Below are positions 17,693 through 26,578 of a stretch of DNA of 64,000 nt, piece by piece; within the stretch, counting starts at the first letter, position 1; the number at the start of each line of letters is the position of its first letter. Origin of the DNA: CAZHCA01 sp964530825 (lineage in GTDB: Bacteria; Bacteroidota; Bacteroidia; Chitinophagales; Saprospiraceae); contig CAZHCA010000003.1 in assembly GCA_964530825.1 (NCBI GenBank), positions 226,638 to 290,637 of the forward strand, read 5' to 3'. A model generated the notes under the pieces. The model worked only from the letters and a program-made list of their open reading frames with translations. It searched no databases and was not told the DNA's origin. Position numbers and translations under genes: made by a program.

Positions 17693-18457
17693 ATGCCCCC
17701 TTTCCCACAAAAGGCCATGATCCTGGCTGCCGGCCTGGGTACCCGCCTGCGCCCGCTCACCTCCGATCGCCCCAAAGCACTGGTCGAAGTGGGCGGCATT
17801 ACGCTGCTTGAGTGGAATATTCGCCGCCTACGCTACGCGGGCTGTAGGGAATTCGTGATCAACGTTCACCATTTTGGCCAACAAATAATCGATTTTTTAG
17901 CCGCTAACGATAACTTCGGGGGCGCTATCGTCATTTCGGACGAGCGCGACCTGCTGCTCGACACTGGCGGAGCCCTGAAGAAAGCCCAACCATTACTGGA
18001 AAGCAGCAAAGCCTTTTTTCTTTGTAATGCGGATATCATCTCCGATATCGACCTTCGTCAACTTGCCGAGGTGCATTATCAGCAGCAAAGCTTGGCTACA
18101 CTAGCCATCCGTCGGCGGGAGAGTTCGCGCCAGTTGGTTTTCGATCAGCATTACCAGCTGAGTGGCTGGGTTCATAATCACACCGGCGAAGAGAAAATGA
18201 GCCGACCAGTCTCGGTCCGGCTATTCCGCAGCTTCAGCGGGATCCAGTTGATTAGCTCCCGGATATTCAACTATCTGCCGCCTGATCGGGAAGTTTTCTC
18301 CATCATCGATCTGTACTTATCGGCAGCAAAGCATTCGCCTATTTATGGTTACCCGCATGACGGAGACCGGTGGATAGATGTAGGCAAACCCGACGCTCTT
18401 CTCCAAGCTGCAAACCTGGTCGCACAAATTCCCATCGCACCAAAGCATACGGCATGA
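17693..18457 (+). CDS. Sugar-1-phosphate nucleotidyltransferase, MurU-like
   Basis: A 254-residue Rossmann-like nucleotidyltransferase. The N-terminal AMILAAGLGTRLRPLTSDRPKAL holds the nucleotide-binding GxGTRxRPxT...PK signature. CNADIISDID near 110 supplies the metal-binding Asp. WIDVGKPDAL near 227 is the conserved C-terminal motif. The compact size without a hexapeptide domain and the overall pattern fit MurU (N-acetylmuramate-1-phosphate uridylyltransferase, cell-wall recycling), but a GDP-mannose or other enzyme is possible. It overlaps the next gene by 4 bp. Bacteroidota often place such a gene next to a sugar kinase, which is absent here. Confidence 0.8.
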   Translation: MPPFPQKAMILAAGLGTRLRPLTSDRPKALVEVGGITLLEWNIRRLRYAGCREFVINVHHFGQQIIDFLAANDNFGGAIVISDERDLLLDTGGALKKAQPLLESSKAFFLCNADIISDIDLRQLAEVHYQQQSLATLAIRRRESSRQLVFDQHYQLSGWVHNHTGEEKMSRPVSVRLFRSFSGIQLISSRIFNYLPPDREVFSIIDLYLSAAKHSPIYGYPHDGDRWIDVGKPDALLQAANLVAQIPIAPKHTA

Positions 18458-19200
18458 GTCAACACGACCCGTACAGGACTGCGCACCTACCTATAGGCAC
18501 GCTGGTCAACGCTGCGGCTGTAATCGTTGGTAGCCTTTTAGGCTTGGGTCTGCAGCAGCTATTTCCGGAAAATCTTCAGGCTATTATTTTTCAAGCTATT
18601 GGCCTTGGCACCCTCCTGATTGGAATAAAAATGTCCCTGCGTCTTCCGGATGGCTATCTGCTGGTATTTATCTTCAGCCTCATCCTCGGCGGCATCACCG
18701 GAGAGCTCCTCGGAATAGACGACTGGCTCACCAGCATGGGTGATCGTATCAAGTCCCGGTTCGCATTCGAGGAAAGCAAATTTACCGAAGGGCTGGTAAC
18801 GGCCTTTCTGCTGTTTTGTGTCGGCTCCGTAACCATTATTGGCGCGATTGAAGAAGGTCTGCGCGGCAAGCGCGACCTCTTGCTCGTTAAATCCACGCTA
18901 GACGGGGTATCCTCGGTTGCTTTTGCAGCGACTTACGGTATTGGAGTACTGTTTTCGGTTATACCGTTATTGATCTTTCAAATTAGCCTGACGCTGGCTG
19001 CCCGTCAATTGAAGACTTTTTTCACCCATACGATACTGGACATGATCAGCGCTACGGGAGGGGTTTTAATTATAGCGGTAGGTATCCGCCTTCTAGGTCT
19101 GGGTGTTATCAATATCGAGAACATCCTGCCTGCTATTTTCTATGCGGTGGGTCTTGGTTGGGGTTACGAACGCTTTCGGGTCGCTCGCTCTACGCCCTAG
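18454..19200 (+). CDS. DUF554 family membrane protein
   Basis: A 248-residue polytopic membrane protein with about seven helices. The DUF554 pattern is clear: GTLVNAAAVIVGSLLG at the start, FSLILGGITGELLGID, VTAFLLFCVGSVTIIGAIEEG, KSTLDGVSSVAFAA, and a C-terminal ENILPAIFYAVGLG. The function of the family is unknown; a transporter is guessed. Start ATG 18454 overlaps the upstream stop (ATGA), showing translational coupling to the nucleotidyltransferase. Its last 108 bp are also read antisense as the tail of the DUF2851 gene. Confidence 0.85.
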   Translation: MSQHDPYRTAHLPIGTLVNAAAVIVGSLLGLGLQQLFPENLQAIIFQAIGLGTLLIGIKMSLRLPDGYLLVFIFSLILGGITGELLGIDDWLTSMGDRIKSRFAFEESKFTEGLVTAFLLFCVGSVTIIGAIEEGLRGKRDLLLVKSTLDGVSSVAFAATYGIGVLFSVIPLLIFQISLTLAARQLKTFFTHTILDMISATGGVLIIAVGIRLLGLGVINIENILPAIFYAVGLGWGYERFRVARSTP

Positions 19201-20472
19201 GAGGTAGCTCCCGATCTGACAATCAAGGCACCTCCGTGCGTCGCAGTAGTTGCGCTTGAGGTGCAGTAAAGCCTGGGTATGCCGGGCGTTACCGGAGGCG
19301 ACATCCAGCTTCTTCCAGCCCCGAATCAGATGGTTGTTTTCAGCCGGAAGCTTTGCCAATAGTTCAAGGGCCTGTTCCCGGTCGTTCGATCGCTGATGGG
19401 TCTGTGCATAAAAAAATTGAAAGGGAATAATAACATTAATCAACAAGCGCCGAATAATAGACTGGCCCAGGGAACGCTCCCGAACTCGTTTGGCCGCTCT
19501 GGCAAAATGGTAGTGCCTGCTCCAATACTCGCTGGTATGTACTTCGAAAACTTCCATCAGTTCCTGGATGGTCTTGCCTTGCATGCAGCGGCTAAATAAG
19601 AAAGACCGCTCGTAGATTACGGCCGCCAACTGTGCAATGCGAAGCGTAGGAAAATCCGCCGGTCGCATACGCATGAATTTCCATACCACAACCGGCATTG
19701 GTTCCAATCGGTATTTTTTCCGAAAAAAATCATACCGTTGCTTCAGGTTGACAGGGTAAGGTTCGCGGAAGGGACCAATCAGGAATCCGGCCTGCCCGAA
19801 TAGTAAAGCCTCTACCGAAAGCAGACTCGATTGCTCGCGCCGCAGGAGGGCCATGGGGGTTCGGCAAGCAAGGTCAAAAAATGGTTGCCCATTGGCCGGG
19901 AGACCCAATCCACGGGCCAGCCACTGGTAAAACGTTTCTTTCCAATTCCCCAGATTCTCCCGGAGCAACCCCTGGAGGCGCTCGGTGTAGGTTTCCAATC
20001 GCTCGACAGCCATTCGCTCCAGCCACAAACCCCATAAAGGTTCCGGCACCGAAGGCAATTGGGGGCCGCAGGGCACCCAGGACTGGGTCTGAACCAATAC
20101 CTCATATCTTCCCAGCAAACCCGGCAGCAGGTGTTGTTGTAACTCCAGGCAGATCAGCCGCTCTCCACCAGGACGGTATATGACCCGGTCTTCCTTCAGT
20201 ACCACGTGCAGGATCACATTATCGTAGGCAGGATCTTCGGAATGCCCGTGGCGCTCCCAGTCAGAAGTGTATAGGTGCATCTCAATGTTACCAGCCCACA
20301 CGGTGTCTCCGATTCGAAGCTTTGCGTGTAAGAAATCAGGCCCTGCATCCCGATTGTAACGTCCAAACTCGATAATCTGAATGCGCTCCCCCGTAGTTGT
20401 TTGTAGATTCCGCACGTCAAAGTGGCGGCATCGCCACACAAAATGCAACAACTCCTCTTTCATTCTCCTCAT
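19093..20472 (-). CDS. DUF2851 family protein
   Basis: A 459-residue cytoplasmic protein of a family largely confined to Bacteroidota and of unknown function. Characteristic blocks are ELLHFVWRCRHFD at the start, RDAGPDFLHAKLRI, WAGNIEMHLYTSDW, YDNVILHVV and a C-terminal YCDARRCLDCQIG Cys cluster. A second in-frame ATG at 20463 gives MKEELLHF, the usual family start, so the true start is one of the two. After the Cys cluster there is an extra tail of about 35 residues that overlaps the DUF554 gene on the other strand. A run of eleven G lies 59 bp upstream. Confidence 0.85.
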   Translation of the reverse strand: MRRMKEELLHFVWRCRHFDVRNLQTTTGERIQIIEFGRYNRDAGPDFLHAKLRIGDTVWAGNIEMHLYTSDWERHGHSEDPAYDNVILHVVLKEDRVIYRPGGERLICLELQQHLLPGLLGRYEVLVQTQSWVPCGPQLPSVPEPLWGLWLERMAVERLETYTERLQGLLRENLGNWKETFYQWLARGLGLPANGQPFFDLACRTPMALLRREQSSLLSVEALLFGQAGFLIGPFREPYPVNLKQRYDFFRKKYRLEPMPVVVWKFMRMRPADFPTLRIAQLAAVIYERSFLFSRCMQGKTIQELMEVFEVHTSEYWSRHYHFARAAKRVRERSLGQSIIRRLLINVIIPFQFFYAQTHQRSNDREQALELLAKLPAENNHLIRGWKKLDVASGNARHTQALLHLKRNYCDARRCLDCQIGSYLLGRRASDPKAFVTPTKTHRIENSRQDVLDIDNTQT

Positions 20473-20530
20473 TTTCCTGCTCAGAAGCGATTACTAAGCC
20501 ATAACTGGAGCTACGACTCCAATTCGTTCA

Positions 20531-20541
20531 CCCCCCCCCCC
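20531..20541. repeat. Homopolymer tract of 11 C (11 G on the minus strand)
   Basis: An unbroken run of eleven C lies between the folA stop and the DUF2851 start. Tracts of this length slip during replication. It sits in the leader or promoter region of the DUF2851 gene, so length changes could alter its expression. It is also a common site of sequencing error. Confidence 0.8.
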
Positions 20542-20634
20542 ACGGTGTTGAGACCTTTTCTTTTGGTGGTGCAACTGGCCTTGAAATAGTGATTAAAAAA
20601 TAAGGAGGAACACTACAAATACGCAAGCACGTTG

Positions 20635-21138
20635 TTAAGATTTGTCGGCTACCCGTTGAAAAATCTGGATAGTGAAGTCGTAATCGTTTTTTTCGTCGGC
20701 AGGGAAAAACTCCTCGCGTTTTAGATCCCATAACCGGTGGTCGAGTTCCGGGAAAAAAACGTCGCCCTCCGGCTCAGCGTGCACCCGGGTGTAATAGATA
20801 CGGTCCCAAAGGTCCATACTCTGAGCATAGATTTCTCCTCCGCCGATGATAAAAGCTTCATCTTCGTTGTTATCCAGTGCGATTTGCAGGCCTTCTTCAA
20901 TGCTATGGGTGACCAACACACCGCTGGCGGTAAAAAAAGCGTCGCGCGTTACCACGATGTTCGTGCGCTTAGGAAGCGGCTTACCGATAGCGTGGAAGCT
21001 TTTTCGCCCCATCACGATATGGTGGTTCAGGGTTGTTTTTTTGAAAAACTGCAAATCTTTGGACAAATACCAGGGGATCTGGTTATCCTTTCCAATCACG
21101 CGATTTTCTGCTGCAGCTACAATAGCGGATACAATCAT
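20635..21138 (-). CDS. folA: Dihydrofolate reductase
   Basis: A 167-residue NADPH-dependent enzyme that reduces dihydrofolate to tetrahydrofolate. Start ATG 21138 is chosen because MIVSAIVAAAENRVIGKDNQIPW is the family N terminus; the frame is open 63 bp further upstream without similarity. Trp in NQIPWYLSKDL, MGRKSFHAIGKPLPKRTNIVVTR (NADPH binding) and FIIGGGEIY near 95 are conserved, as is the C-terminal YDFTIQIFQR strand. The catalytic Asp is the D of KDLQFFK. It follows capA by 22 bp and is probably the last gene of the mre cluster transcript. Confidence 0.93.
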   Translation of the reverse strand: MIVSAIVAAAENRVIGKDNQIPWYLSKDLQFFKKTTLNHHIVMGRKSFHAIGKPLPKRTNIVVTRDAFFTASGVLVTHSIEEGLQIALDNNEDEAFIIGGGEIYAQSMDLWDRIYYTRVHAEPEGDVFFPELDHRLWDLKREEFFPADEKNDYDFTIQIFQRVADKS

Positions 21139-21160
21139 GTAAAAGGATTTGGTCGTTTGC

Positions 21161-22303
21161 TCAACGTCGGTCAGTAGGTGAAGATAGTACAAATTTGGCA
21201 ACCCCAGATTGACGGAGTCGCTCGTTTAGCTCGCCGCACCTGTGTTGTACGTGCTCCAATTCTGTTCTGGTAAGATTAGAATGTGCCACTTCTCCGTTTA
21301 CATCGGCACAGGGGACAATGCGATGCCCCCTTCCGTTGGCAGATTTCCTACGAATGAGATTGTAGATCGGCTTGTAGTTCATGCGTACCAACCGGGTAGC
21401 TCCCTGCGCATCTTTTCGGAAAGTCACATCCAGCAACAAACCAATATCAGCGGGTCGATGCTGCATGCCGCTAATAAGGTTGCCCAACGAATAAGCGACT
21501 GGTACGATCCGGTGGGGGGTACCATTCTGCCAGACAGTATCCAGTTCTACGGGCTGGACCACGTGCGGATGCGCCCCGAGAATAAGATCGGCGCCCCATC
21601 GGACAAGTTTTTCGGCAAGCCGCCTTTGATGAAGGTTTGGCTGGGTTTGATATTCTGTTCCCCAGTGCAAACAAACGATGATCACATCGGGACCATAGGC
21701 ACGGGCTTCCTCAAAATCCCGGGCGATGCACTCCTCATCCATCAGATTGACGACATTCGGGGGCGCCGTGGGTATCCCGTTGGTACTGAATGTATAGTTG
21801 AGCAAGGCAATTTTGAAGCCGTTGCGGTAGATGATCAAAGGGTAGAGATCTGCTCTTTCGAGCGTATCGATAAAGGTGCCGGTTTGGTAAAATCCATATT
21901 TACGTAAAATGTGGATGGTGCTCTCCAATCCGCTTTGTCGGTGATCGTTGGCGTGATTATTGGCCGTGAATAAAACATTAAAGCCGGCTTTTTTTAGCGC
22001 AATAGCGAGATCTTTCGGAGACCGAAAAAAGGGATAACCCGAATAAGGGGGCGCCTCCGGCAGAGTCAGTTCCAGGTTCGCCATGGCCAGGTCGGCGCCA
22101 TGCAGAATCTTTTGGAGCGGATAGAAAGACGGCCCGAACTCGTAGCGTTGTTGTTCGACAATAGTAGCCGCTCGCAGCTGCGCTTGGTGAATCATAATAT
22201 CTCCGCCGGCGATGATCCGCAATTCGCCGGGCACCTGCTGGGCCATCGCCGGAGTGGCAAATAACCGTAGCCAACAAAAAATCAGGCCAATCCGGATGCC
22301 CAT
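21161..22303 (-). CDS. CapA/PgsA-like metallophosphatase family protein
   Basis: A 380-residue exported protein with a signal peptide (about 1-21, ending AMAQQ). The CapA fold motifs are present: AGGDIMIHQAQ near 33, MANLELTL, FTANNHANDHRQSG near 112, VCLHWGTEYQ near 210 and LGAHPHVVQP near 240. These are the metal-binding residues of the calcineurin-like superfamily. In Bacillus, CapA/PgsA is part of poly-gamma-glutamate synthesis, but most homologues lack the partner genes, as here. It starts 3 bp after the mrdA stop, in the place where rodA is often found. Confidence 0.82.
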   Translation of the reverse strand: MGIRIGLIFCWLRLFATPAMAQQVPGELRIIAGGDIMIHQAQLRAATIVEQQRYEFGPSFYPLQKILHGADLAMANLELTLPEAPPYSGYPFFRSPKDLAIALKKAGFNVLFTANNHANDHRQSGLESTIHILRKYGFYQTGTFIDTLERADLYPLIIYRNGFKIALLNYTFSTNGIPTAPPNVVNLMDEECIARDFEEARAYGPDVIIVCLHWGTEYQTQPNLHQRRLAEKLVRWGADLILGAHPHVVQPVELDTVWQNGTPHRIVPVAYSLGNLISGMQHRPADIGLLLDVTFRKDAQGATRLVRMNYKPIYNLIRRKSANGRGHRIVPCADVNGEVAHSNLTRTELEHVQHRCGELNERLRQSGVAKFVLSSPTDRR

Positions 22304-22306
22304 GCA

Positions 22307-24148
22307 TTATGGGTTTTCTTTCATAAAGTTGGCCTGCATCATCTGCTGCTCCAGATACAAGCGGTTAGGGCTGATGCTATCGCGCAGGTATTTTTCGATG
22401 ATCAGACTTGCCACTGGAGCGGCATAGGTACCTCCGAAGCCTGCATTCTCAATGTAAACCGCCACAGCGATCTGCGGGTCGTCTTTAGGCGCGAAACAGA
22501 AAAATATAGAGTGATCTTCACCGTGCGGATTTTCGGCCGTTCCTGTTTTTCCGCAGATGTCCAATCCGGGCACGAAAGCCCGGCGCGCAGTACCGGCCGT
22601 CACTACCCGCCACATCCCGTCGATGACCGGCTCGAAATGTACAGAGTCAATATTGACCATTTTACGCTCCATGTAATAAGGATCAATGGTTTCCGGATCG
22701 TTGCGGAATCCACGTACCAGGTGAGGTGGAAAATAGTAGCCCCGGTTGGCTATGATGGCAGCCATGTTGGCGAGCTGGAGGTTAGTGGTCAGAAACTCGC
22801 CCTGACCGATTCCCAGAGACCGGATCCAGATAGAGTTCCATTTATCTTCTTTATACCAGCGGTCAAAATAGGTGCTGGTAGGATAGTTGCCTGCCTTTTC
22901 GCCCGGGATATCGATACCTAGTGGACGGCCCATACCAAAAGCATCGAGATAGTGGTTGAAGGTATCGAGCCCAATCTGCGGGTTGCGAAAGCCGTACTGG
23001 TCAACGATGCTGCGGAAGACCGTAACAAAGTAATTATTGCACGAATACTGAATCGCATTATTCACATTGTAGCAGGTCGGGTGGGCGTGACACTTAAGCA
23101 ACGGCTTACCCTGGAAGTAATACGCGCCATTGCAGTTCATGGTACGGTCGGGGTGTAGTACGCCTTTCTGCAAGGCAATAAGGGCGACGATGGGCTTGAA
23201 TAAAGACCCAGGCGGATACTGGGCCATGGTAGCTCGGTTAAACAAGGGTTTATCCTCATCCTCCTGCAGCAAGCGAAAAGATTCGCGACGGTTGCTGATC
23301 GTCATCAAGGTCGGATCATAGGTAGGCGAGCTCACTAAGGCCAAAATTTCACCGGTCTTGGGTTCAATGGCAACGATGCTGCCAATTTTATTTTTGAGCA
23401 ACTCCTCCCCGTAGGCTTGCAAATTGATATCGAGCGTAGTGAGCAAATGTTTACCCGATTCGGATTTCTTATTGGGATTTACCCCCTTATATTCTCCAAT
23501 TTCCCGACCGAGGTTGTCTTTAAGGACATAACGCGTACCCTTTTGCCCACGCAATTGCCGCTCGTACGATTTTTCGATGCCATTGGCTCCGATGTAATCC
23601 CCAAGTGCGTATTCCGGCTTTTCAACCTCTGCTTTATTGACTTCCCGAATATAACCGAGTACATGCGATCCGGATTTATTCGGGTAATCGCGCGCGTTGC
23701 GCAGTTGCGCAACAAAACCCGGAAACTCATACAGGCTTTCCTGGATGGGGGCAAAGCGTTTTACCGGAATTTTACTCATAAAAATAAAGGGCAGGGAAGG
23801 TGAGTACCGGCCGCTGGACCAATCCTTGTCGAGCGCTGCTTCAAAAAAATTGCGGTCGATCCCCAACAAGGCGCAAAACTTCAGGGTATCCATCCCGGGG
23901 TCCATCTGGTTAACCGTCACCAAGAGGTCGTACATCGGCATATTGTAGACCAGCAGGCTATCGTTACGATCATAAATCAACCCACGGGCGGGATAGATGG
24001 AGAATTGATCGATAGCAGCCGAGTCGGCTCTTTGGCGCAGGTTCTTATCGAACAATTGCAGGTGAGCAGCCCGGCCGATCAGTAATAGTGCGGCCCCGAT
24101 AAAGATGAACCGGATGGTAAGTTGCTTCTGGACGGTTAAATCACTCAC
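22307..24148 (-). CDS. mrdA: Penicillin-binding protein 2
   Basis: A 613-residue class B PBP, the transpeptidase of the elongasome. One N-terminal membrane helix (about 11-29) is followed by the PBP dimerisation domain (about 50-220) and the transpeptidase domain. The catalytic SxxK is in PPGSLFKPIVAL near 313, the SxN is in YSCNNYF near 370, and the KTGTAENPHG motif is near 532. It lies in the order mreB-mreC-mreD-mrdA, 27 bp after mreD, as expected for cell-shape genes. Confidence 0.95.
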   Translation of the reverse strand: MSDLTVQKQLTIRFIFIGAALLLIGRAAHLQLFDKNLRQRADSAAIDQFSIYPARGLIYDRNDSLLVYNMPMYDLLVTVNQMDPGMDTLKFCALLGIDRNFFEAALDKDWSSGRYSPSLPFIFMSKIPVKRFAPIQESLYEFPGFVAQLRNARDYPNKSGSHVLGYIREVNKAEVEKPEYALGDYIGANGIEKSYERQLRGQKGTRYVLKDNLGREIGEYKGVNPNKKSESGKHLLTTLDINLQAYGEELLKNKIGSIVAIEPKTGEILALVSSPTYDPTLMTISNRRESFRLLQEDEDKPLFNRATMAQYPPGSLFKPIVALIALQKGVLHPDRTMNCNGAYYFQGKPLLKCHAHPTCYNVNNAIQYSCNNYFVTVFRSIVDQYGFRNPQIGLDTFNHYLDAFGMGRPLGIDIPGEKAGNYPTSTYFDRWYKEDKWNSIWIRSLGIGQGEFLTTNLQLANMAAIIANRGYYFPPHLVRGFRNDPETIDPYYMERKMVNIDSVHFEPVIDGMWRVVTAGTARRAFVPGLDICGKTGTAENPHGEDHSIFFCFAPKDDPQIAVAVYIENAGFGGTYAAPVASLIIEKYLRDSISPNRLYLEQQMMQANFMKENP

Positions 24149-24175
24149 TAATCTTGACGGTTAGTCTTGCAAATA

Positions 24176-24697
24176 TTAATCGATTGGGTTAAACACCCTC
24201 ATTAAAATTAGGATAAAAATTCCGGAAAGCAATAGGGAAACCACAGTGCGTGCCAGAATTTGGCCGAAGCCTAGCGTCCCGAACCCTTCGACGGAAAAGT
24301 AAATCAAAAGGTGAAAAAAGAGCAATGAGAAAAGATAGAGGGCAAACCATGCCCAGCCCATCCGCCGCAGGGTAGGACTGTAATTGACGTTGTATCCACC
24401 GCGGGGTCGGAGCTGGGCCAGCACCACGGGACGCAAAAACCCCATGAACACAGTGGCGCTGGCGTGTACGCCGGGAGAATTATAGAACATATCGACCAGC
24501 AAACCCAGTAAAAAAGCGATGATCATGATGAGCTCCTTCGACATCCGGAACGGGAGCAGGATGATAAAGAGCGGATAAATCAAAATATTCAACAAAGGAA
24601 AGGCGCTCCACTCCAGGCTTGCTTGCCGAAGGACCAATACTTGCAATATGACCAGAAAAAGAAGCCGGAAAACGTTTACCCAAAAAACATTATTCAT
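24176..24697 (-). CDS. mreD: Rod shape-determining protein MreD
   Basis: A 173-residue membrane protein with about five helices, placed exactly between mreC and mrdA. MreD is poorly conserved, so the call rests on position, size and topology. FNSPGVHASATVFMGFLRP-like residues (about 74-92) match the Bacteroidota version. It overlaps the mreC stop by 8 bp, which suggests coupled translation. Confidence 0.85.
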   Translation of the reverse strand: MNNVFWVNVFRLLFLVILQVLVLRQASLEWSAFPLLNILIYPLFIILLPFRMSKELIMIIAFLLGLLVDMFYNSPGVHASATVFMGFLRPVVLAQLRPRGGYNVNYSPTLRRMGWAWFALYLFSLLFFHLLIYFSVEGFGTLGFGQILARTVVSLLLSGIFILILMRVFNPID

Positions 24698-25523
24698 TCC
24701 CTTGTGCGCTGTAGTGGGCTTTCAGTTGCTCCCATTTATCGTGTTTAACCACGTAAACATATTTAACGTTACCCAAATCGTTGAGCACGCGAACCTGGAT
24801 CCGGAAAAAATTGCTTTCTAAATCCCGCTCAAAATCTTCGATGGTGCCGATTGGTAATTCGGGAGGGAAAAGGTAAGAAAAATCAGTTGTTTGAACGGTA
24901 TCTCCAACCGTAAGGGGGACGTGTTGAGGTATGCCGGCCATCTCCAGGATCCGGATATCGCTTTTTTGAGGCCATGATAAGGTACCGTAATAACCTTGTC
25001 CACGAATTTCGCCCATTATTTTCGTCTGGGAATGTAAAAGGGACATGACTGTAGCGTATTCTTTGCCCACATTACGTACGATGCCAACGATACCTTGATC
25101 GGTAATTACGCCCAAGTCTTCCTGGATGCCGTGGGCTTCGCCTTTGTCAATCGTCAAGGTATTATTTCGCAGGGTAATGGAATTATCAATAACCCTGGCC
25201 GGTATGAAGTGCAACTCGGTCGAGTCGGACGTCATCGCAACGGAATCAGGCAACACATTGCGTTGGGCCAAAACCGAACTAAGCTCGTTGCGTAACTCGC
25301 TGTTTTCAGTTAAAAGCTGGGAATTGATAGCGCGCAGCCTGGCATAGTTGAACATCCTGCTACGCCGGTCTACGATCCAGCCGGTTACTTGGTTAGTGGT
25401 GCTGATGATGGCATGGCGCTGCCCTTCATTGTAGGAAAAAATCAGGTATACGCAAACTACCTCCAGGACCACGAAGAGAAAGAAAGGACCCAGACTACTC
25501 AGAAAACGAAGCAGACTCTGCAT
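24690..25523 (-). CDS. mreC: Rod shape-determining protein MreC
   Basis: A 277-residue periplasmic protein anchored by one N-terminal helix (about 10-30). A coiled coil follows (about 58-92, ARLRAINSQLLTENSELRNEL), then the beta-rich MreC core with ARVIDNSITLRNNTLTIDKG near 110 and GIVGIVRNVGKEYATVMSLLH near 142. It links cytoplasmic MreB filaments to the PBP2 transpeptidase. It starts 17 bp after mreB. Confidence 0.92.
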   Translation of the reverse strand: MQSLLRFLSSLGPFFLFVVLEVVCVYLIFSYNEGQRHAIISTTNQVTGWIVDRRSRMFNYARLRAINSQLLTENSELRNELSSVLAQRNVLPDSVAMTSDSTELHFIPARVIDNSITLRNNTLTIDKGEAHGIQEDLGVITDQGIVGIVRNVGKEYATVMSLLHSQTKIMGEIRGQGYYGTLSWPQKSDIRILEMAGIPQHVPLTVGDTVQTTDFSYLFPPELPIGTIEDFERDLESNFFRIQVRVLNDLGNVKYVYVVKHDKWEQLKAHYSAQGNE

Positions 25524-25540
25524 AAGCAGGTGATTTTGCC

Positions 25541-26578
25541 TTACACGCTTTTTCGATCAATCAGGAAAGAATACCGATCGGAATTTTTTAGCGCGATGCC
25601 CGTACCGCGCACCACGGCCCGCAACGGATCTTCCGCCACGTGAATCTTCAGTCGGGTTTTTTGTGCCAGTCGGCGATCCAGTCCGCGCAGAAGGGCACCG
25701 CCACCGGTCAGGTAAAGTCCGGTTTTGTAAATATCCGATGCCAATTCCGGCGGCGTAGATTCTAGGGCTTTCAGTACGGCGTCTTCTATTTTGGATATGG
25801 ATTTGTCCAGCGCATGCGCCACTTCAGAATAAGTGATGGTGATCTGCTTGGGAATCCCGGTCATAAGGTCGCGCCCGTTGATCGCAAAATCGTCGGGTGC
25901 GATATCGTCATCCAGCTCCGGCAGGGCGGAACCCACCTGGATTTTAATCTGCTCGGCCGTTCGTTCTCCGATCAAAATATTGTGCTGCCGCTTCATATAG
26001 CTGACAATATCGGCGGTGAATTCATCACCGGCAGTACGGATGGATTGATCACTCACAATACCCGACAGGGCAATAATGGCAATCTCGGTCGTACCCCCAC
26101 CGATATCGATGATCATGTTGCCACTGGGTTCCTCCACGTCCAGCCCGATACCAAGGGCAGCCGCCATAGGCTCATGAATTAGATATGTTTCTTTAGAATC
26201 GACATGGTCGGCCGATTCGAATACCGCGCGTTTCTCCACTTCAGTGATACCTGAAGGAATACAGATTACCATCTTCATGTGCGTAAAGATGCGCCGGCGG
26301 TTGCCTATCATGTTGATCAGGCCTTCAATCATACTTTCGGCCGCCTGAAAGTCGGCGATCACACCGTCTTTGAGCGGTCGGATAGTCTTAATTTCTTCGT
26401 GGGTCTTCTCGTGCATTTGCATAGCCTTTTTACCCACGGCAATGGTCTCCCCGGTTTTGCGGTTAATCGCAACAATCGATGGCTCATCGACTACAATCTG
26501 CCCATCTTGAATAATCAAGGTGTTGGCGGTACCCAAATCAATGGCCAATTCTTGTTTGAAAAAACTGAACAGTTTCAT
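25541..26578 (-). CDS. mreB: Rod shape-determining protein MreB
   Basis: A 345-residue bacterial actin. ATP-binding motifs are present: ELAIDLGTANTLI near 12 (phosphate 1), IIDIGGGTTEIAIIALSG near 158 (phosphate 2) and LTGGGALLRGLDRRL near 292 (adenosine). It forms membrane-bound filaments directing lateral wall synthesis with MreC, MreD and PBP2, whose genes follow on the same strand. Its presence suggests a rod or elongated cell. A 347-bp gap precedes it. Confidence 0.95.
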   Translation of the reverse strand: MKLFSFFKQELAIDLGTANTLIIQDGQIVVDEPSIVAINRKTGETIAVGKKAMQMHEKTHEEIKTIRPLKDGVIADFQAAESMIEGLINMIGNRRRIFTHMKMVICIPSGITEVEKRAVFESADHVDSKETYLIHEPMAAALGIGLDVEEPSGNMIIDIGGGTTEIAIIALSGIVSDQSIRTAGDEFTADIVSYMKRQHNILIGERTAEQIKIQVGSALPELDDDIAPDDFAINGRDLMTGIPKQITITYSEVAHALDKSISKIEDAVLKALESTPPELASDIYKTGLYLTGGGALLRGLDRRLAQKTRLKIHVAEDPLRAVVRGTGIALKNSDRYSFLIDRKSV

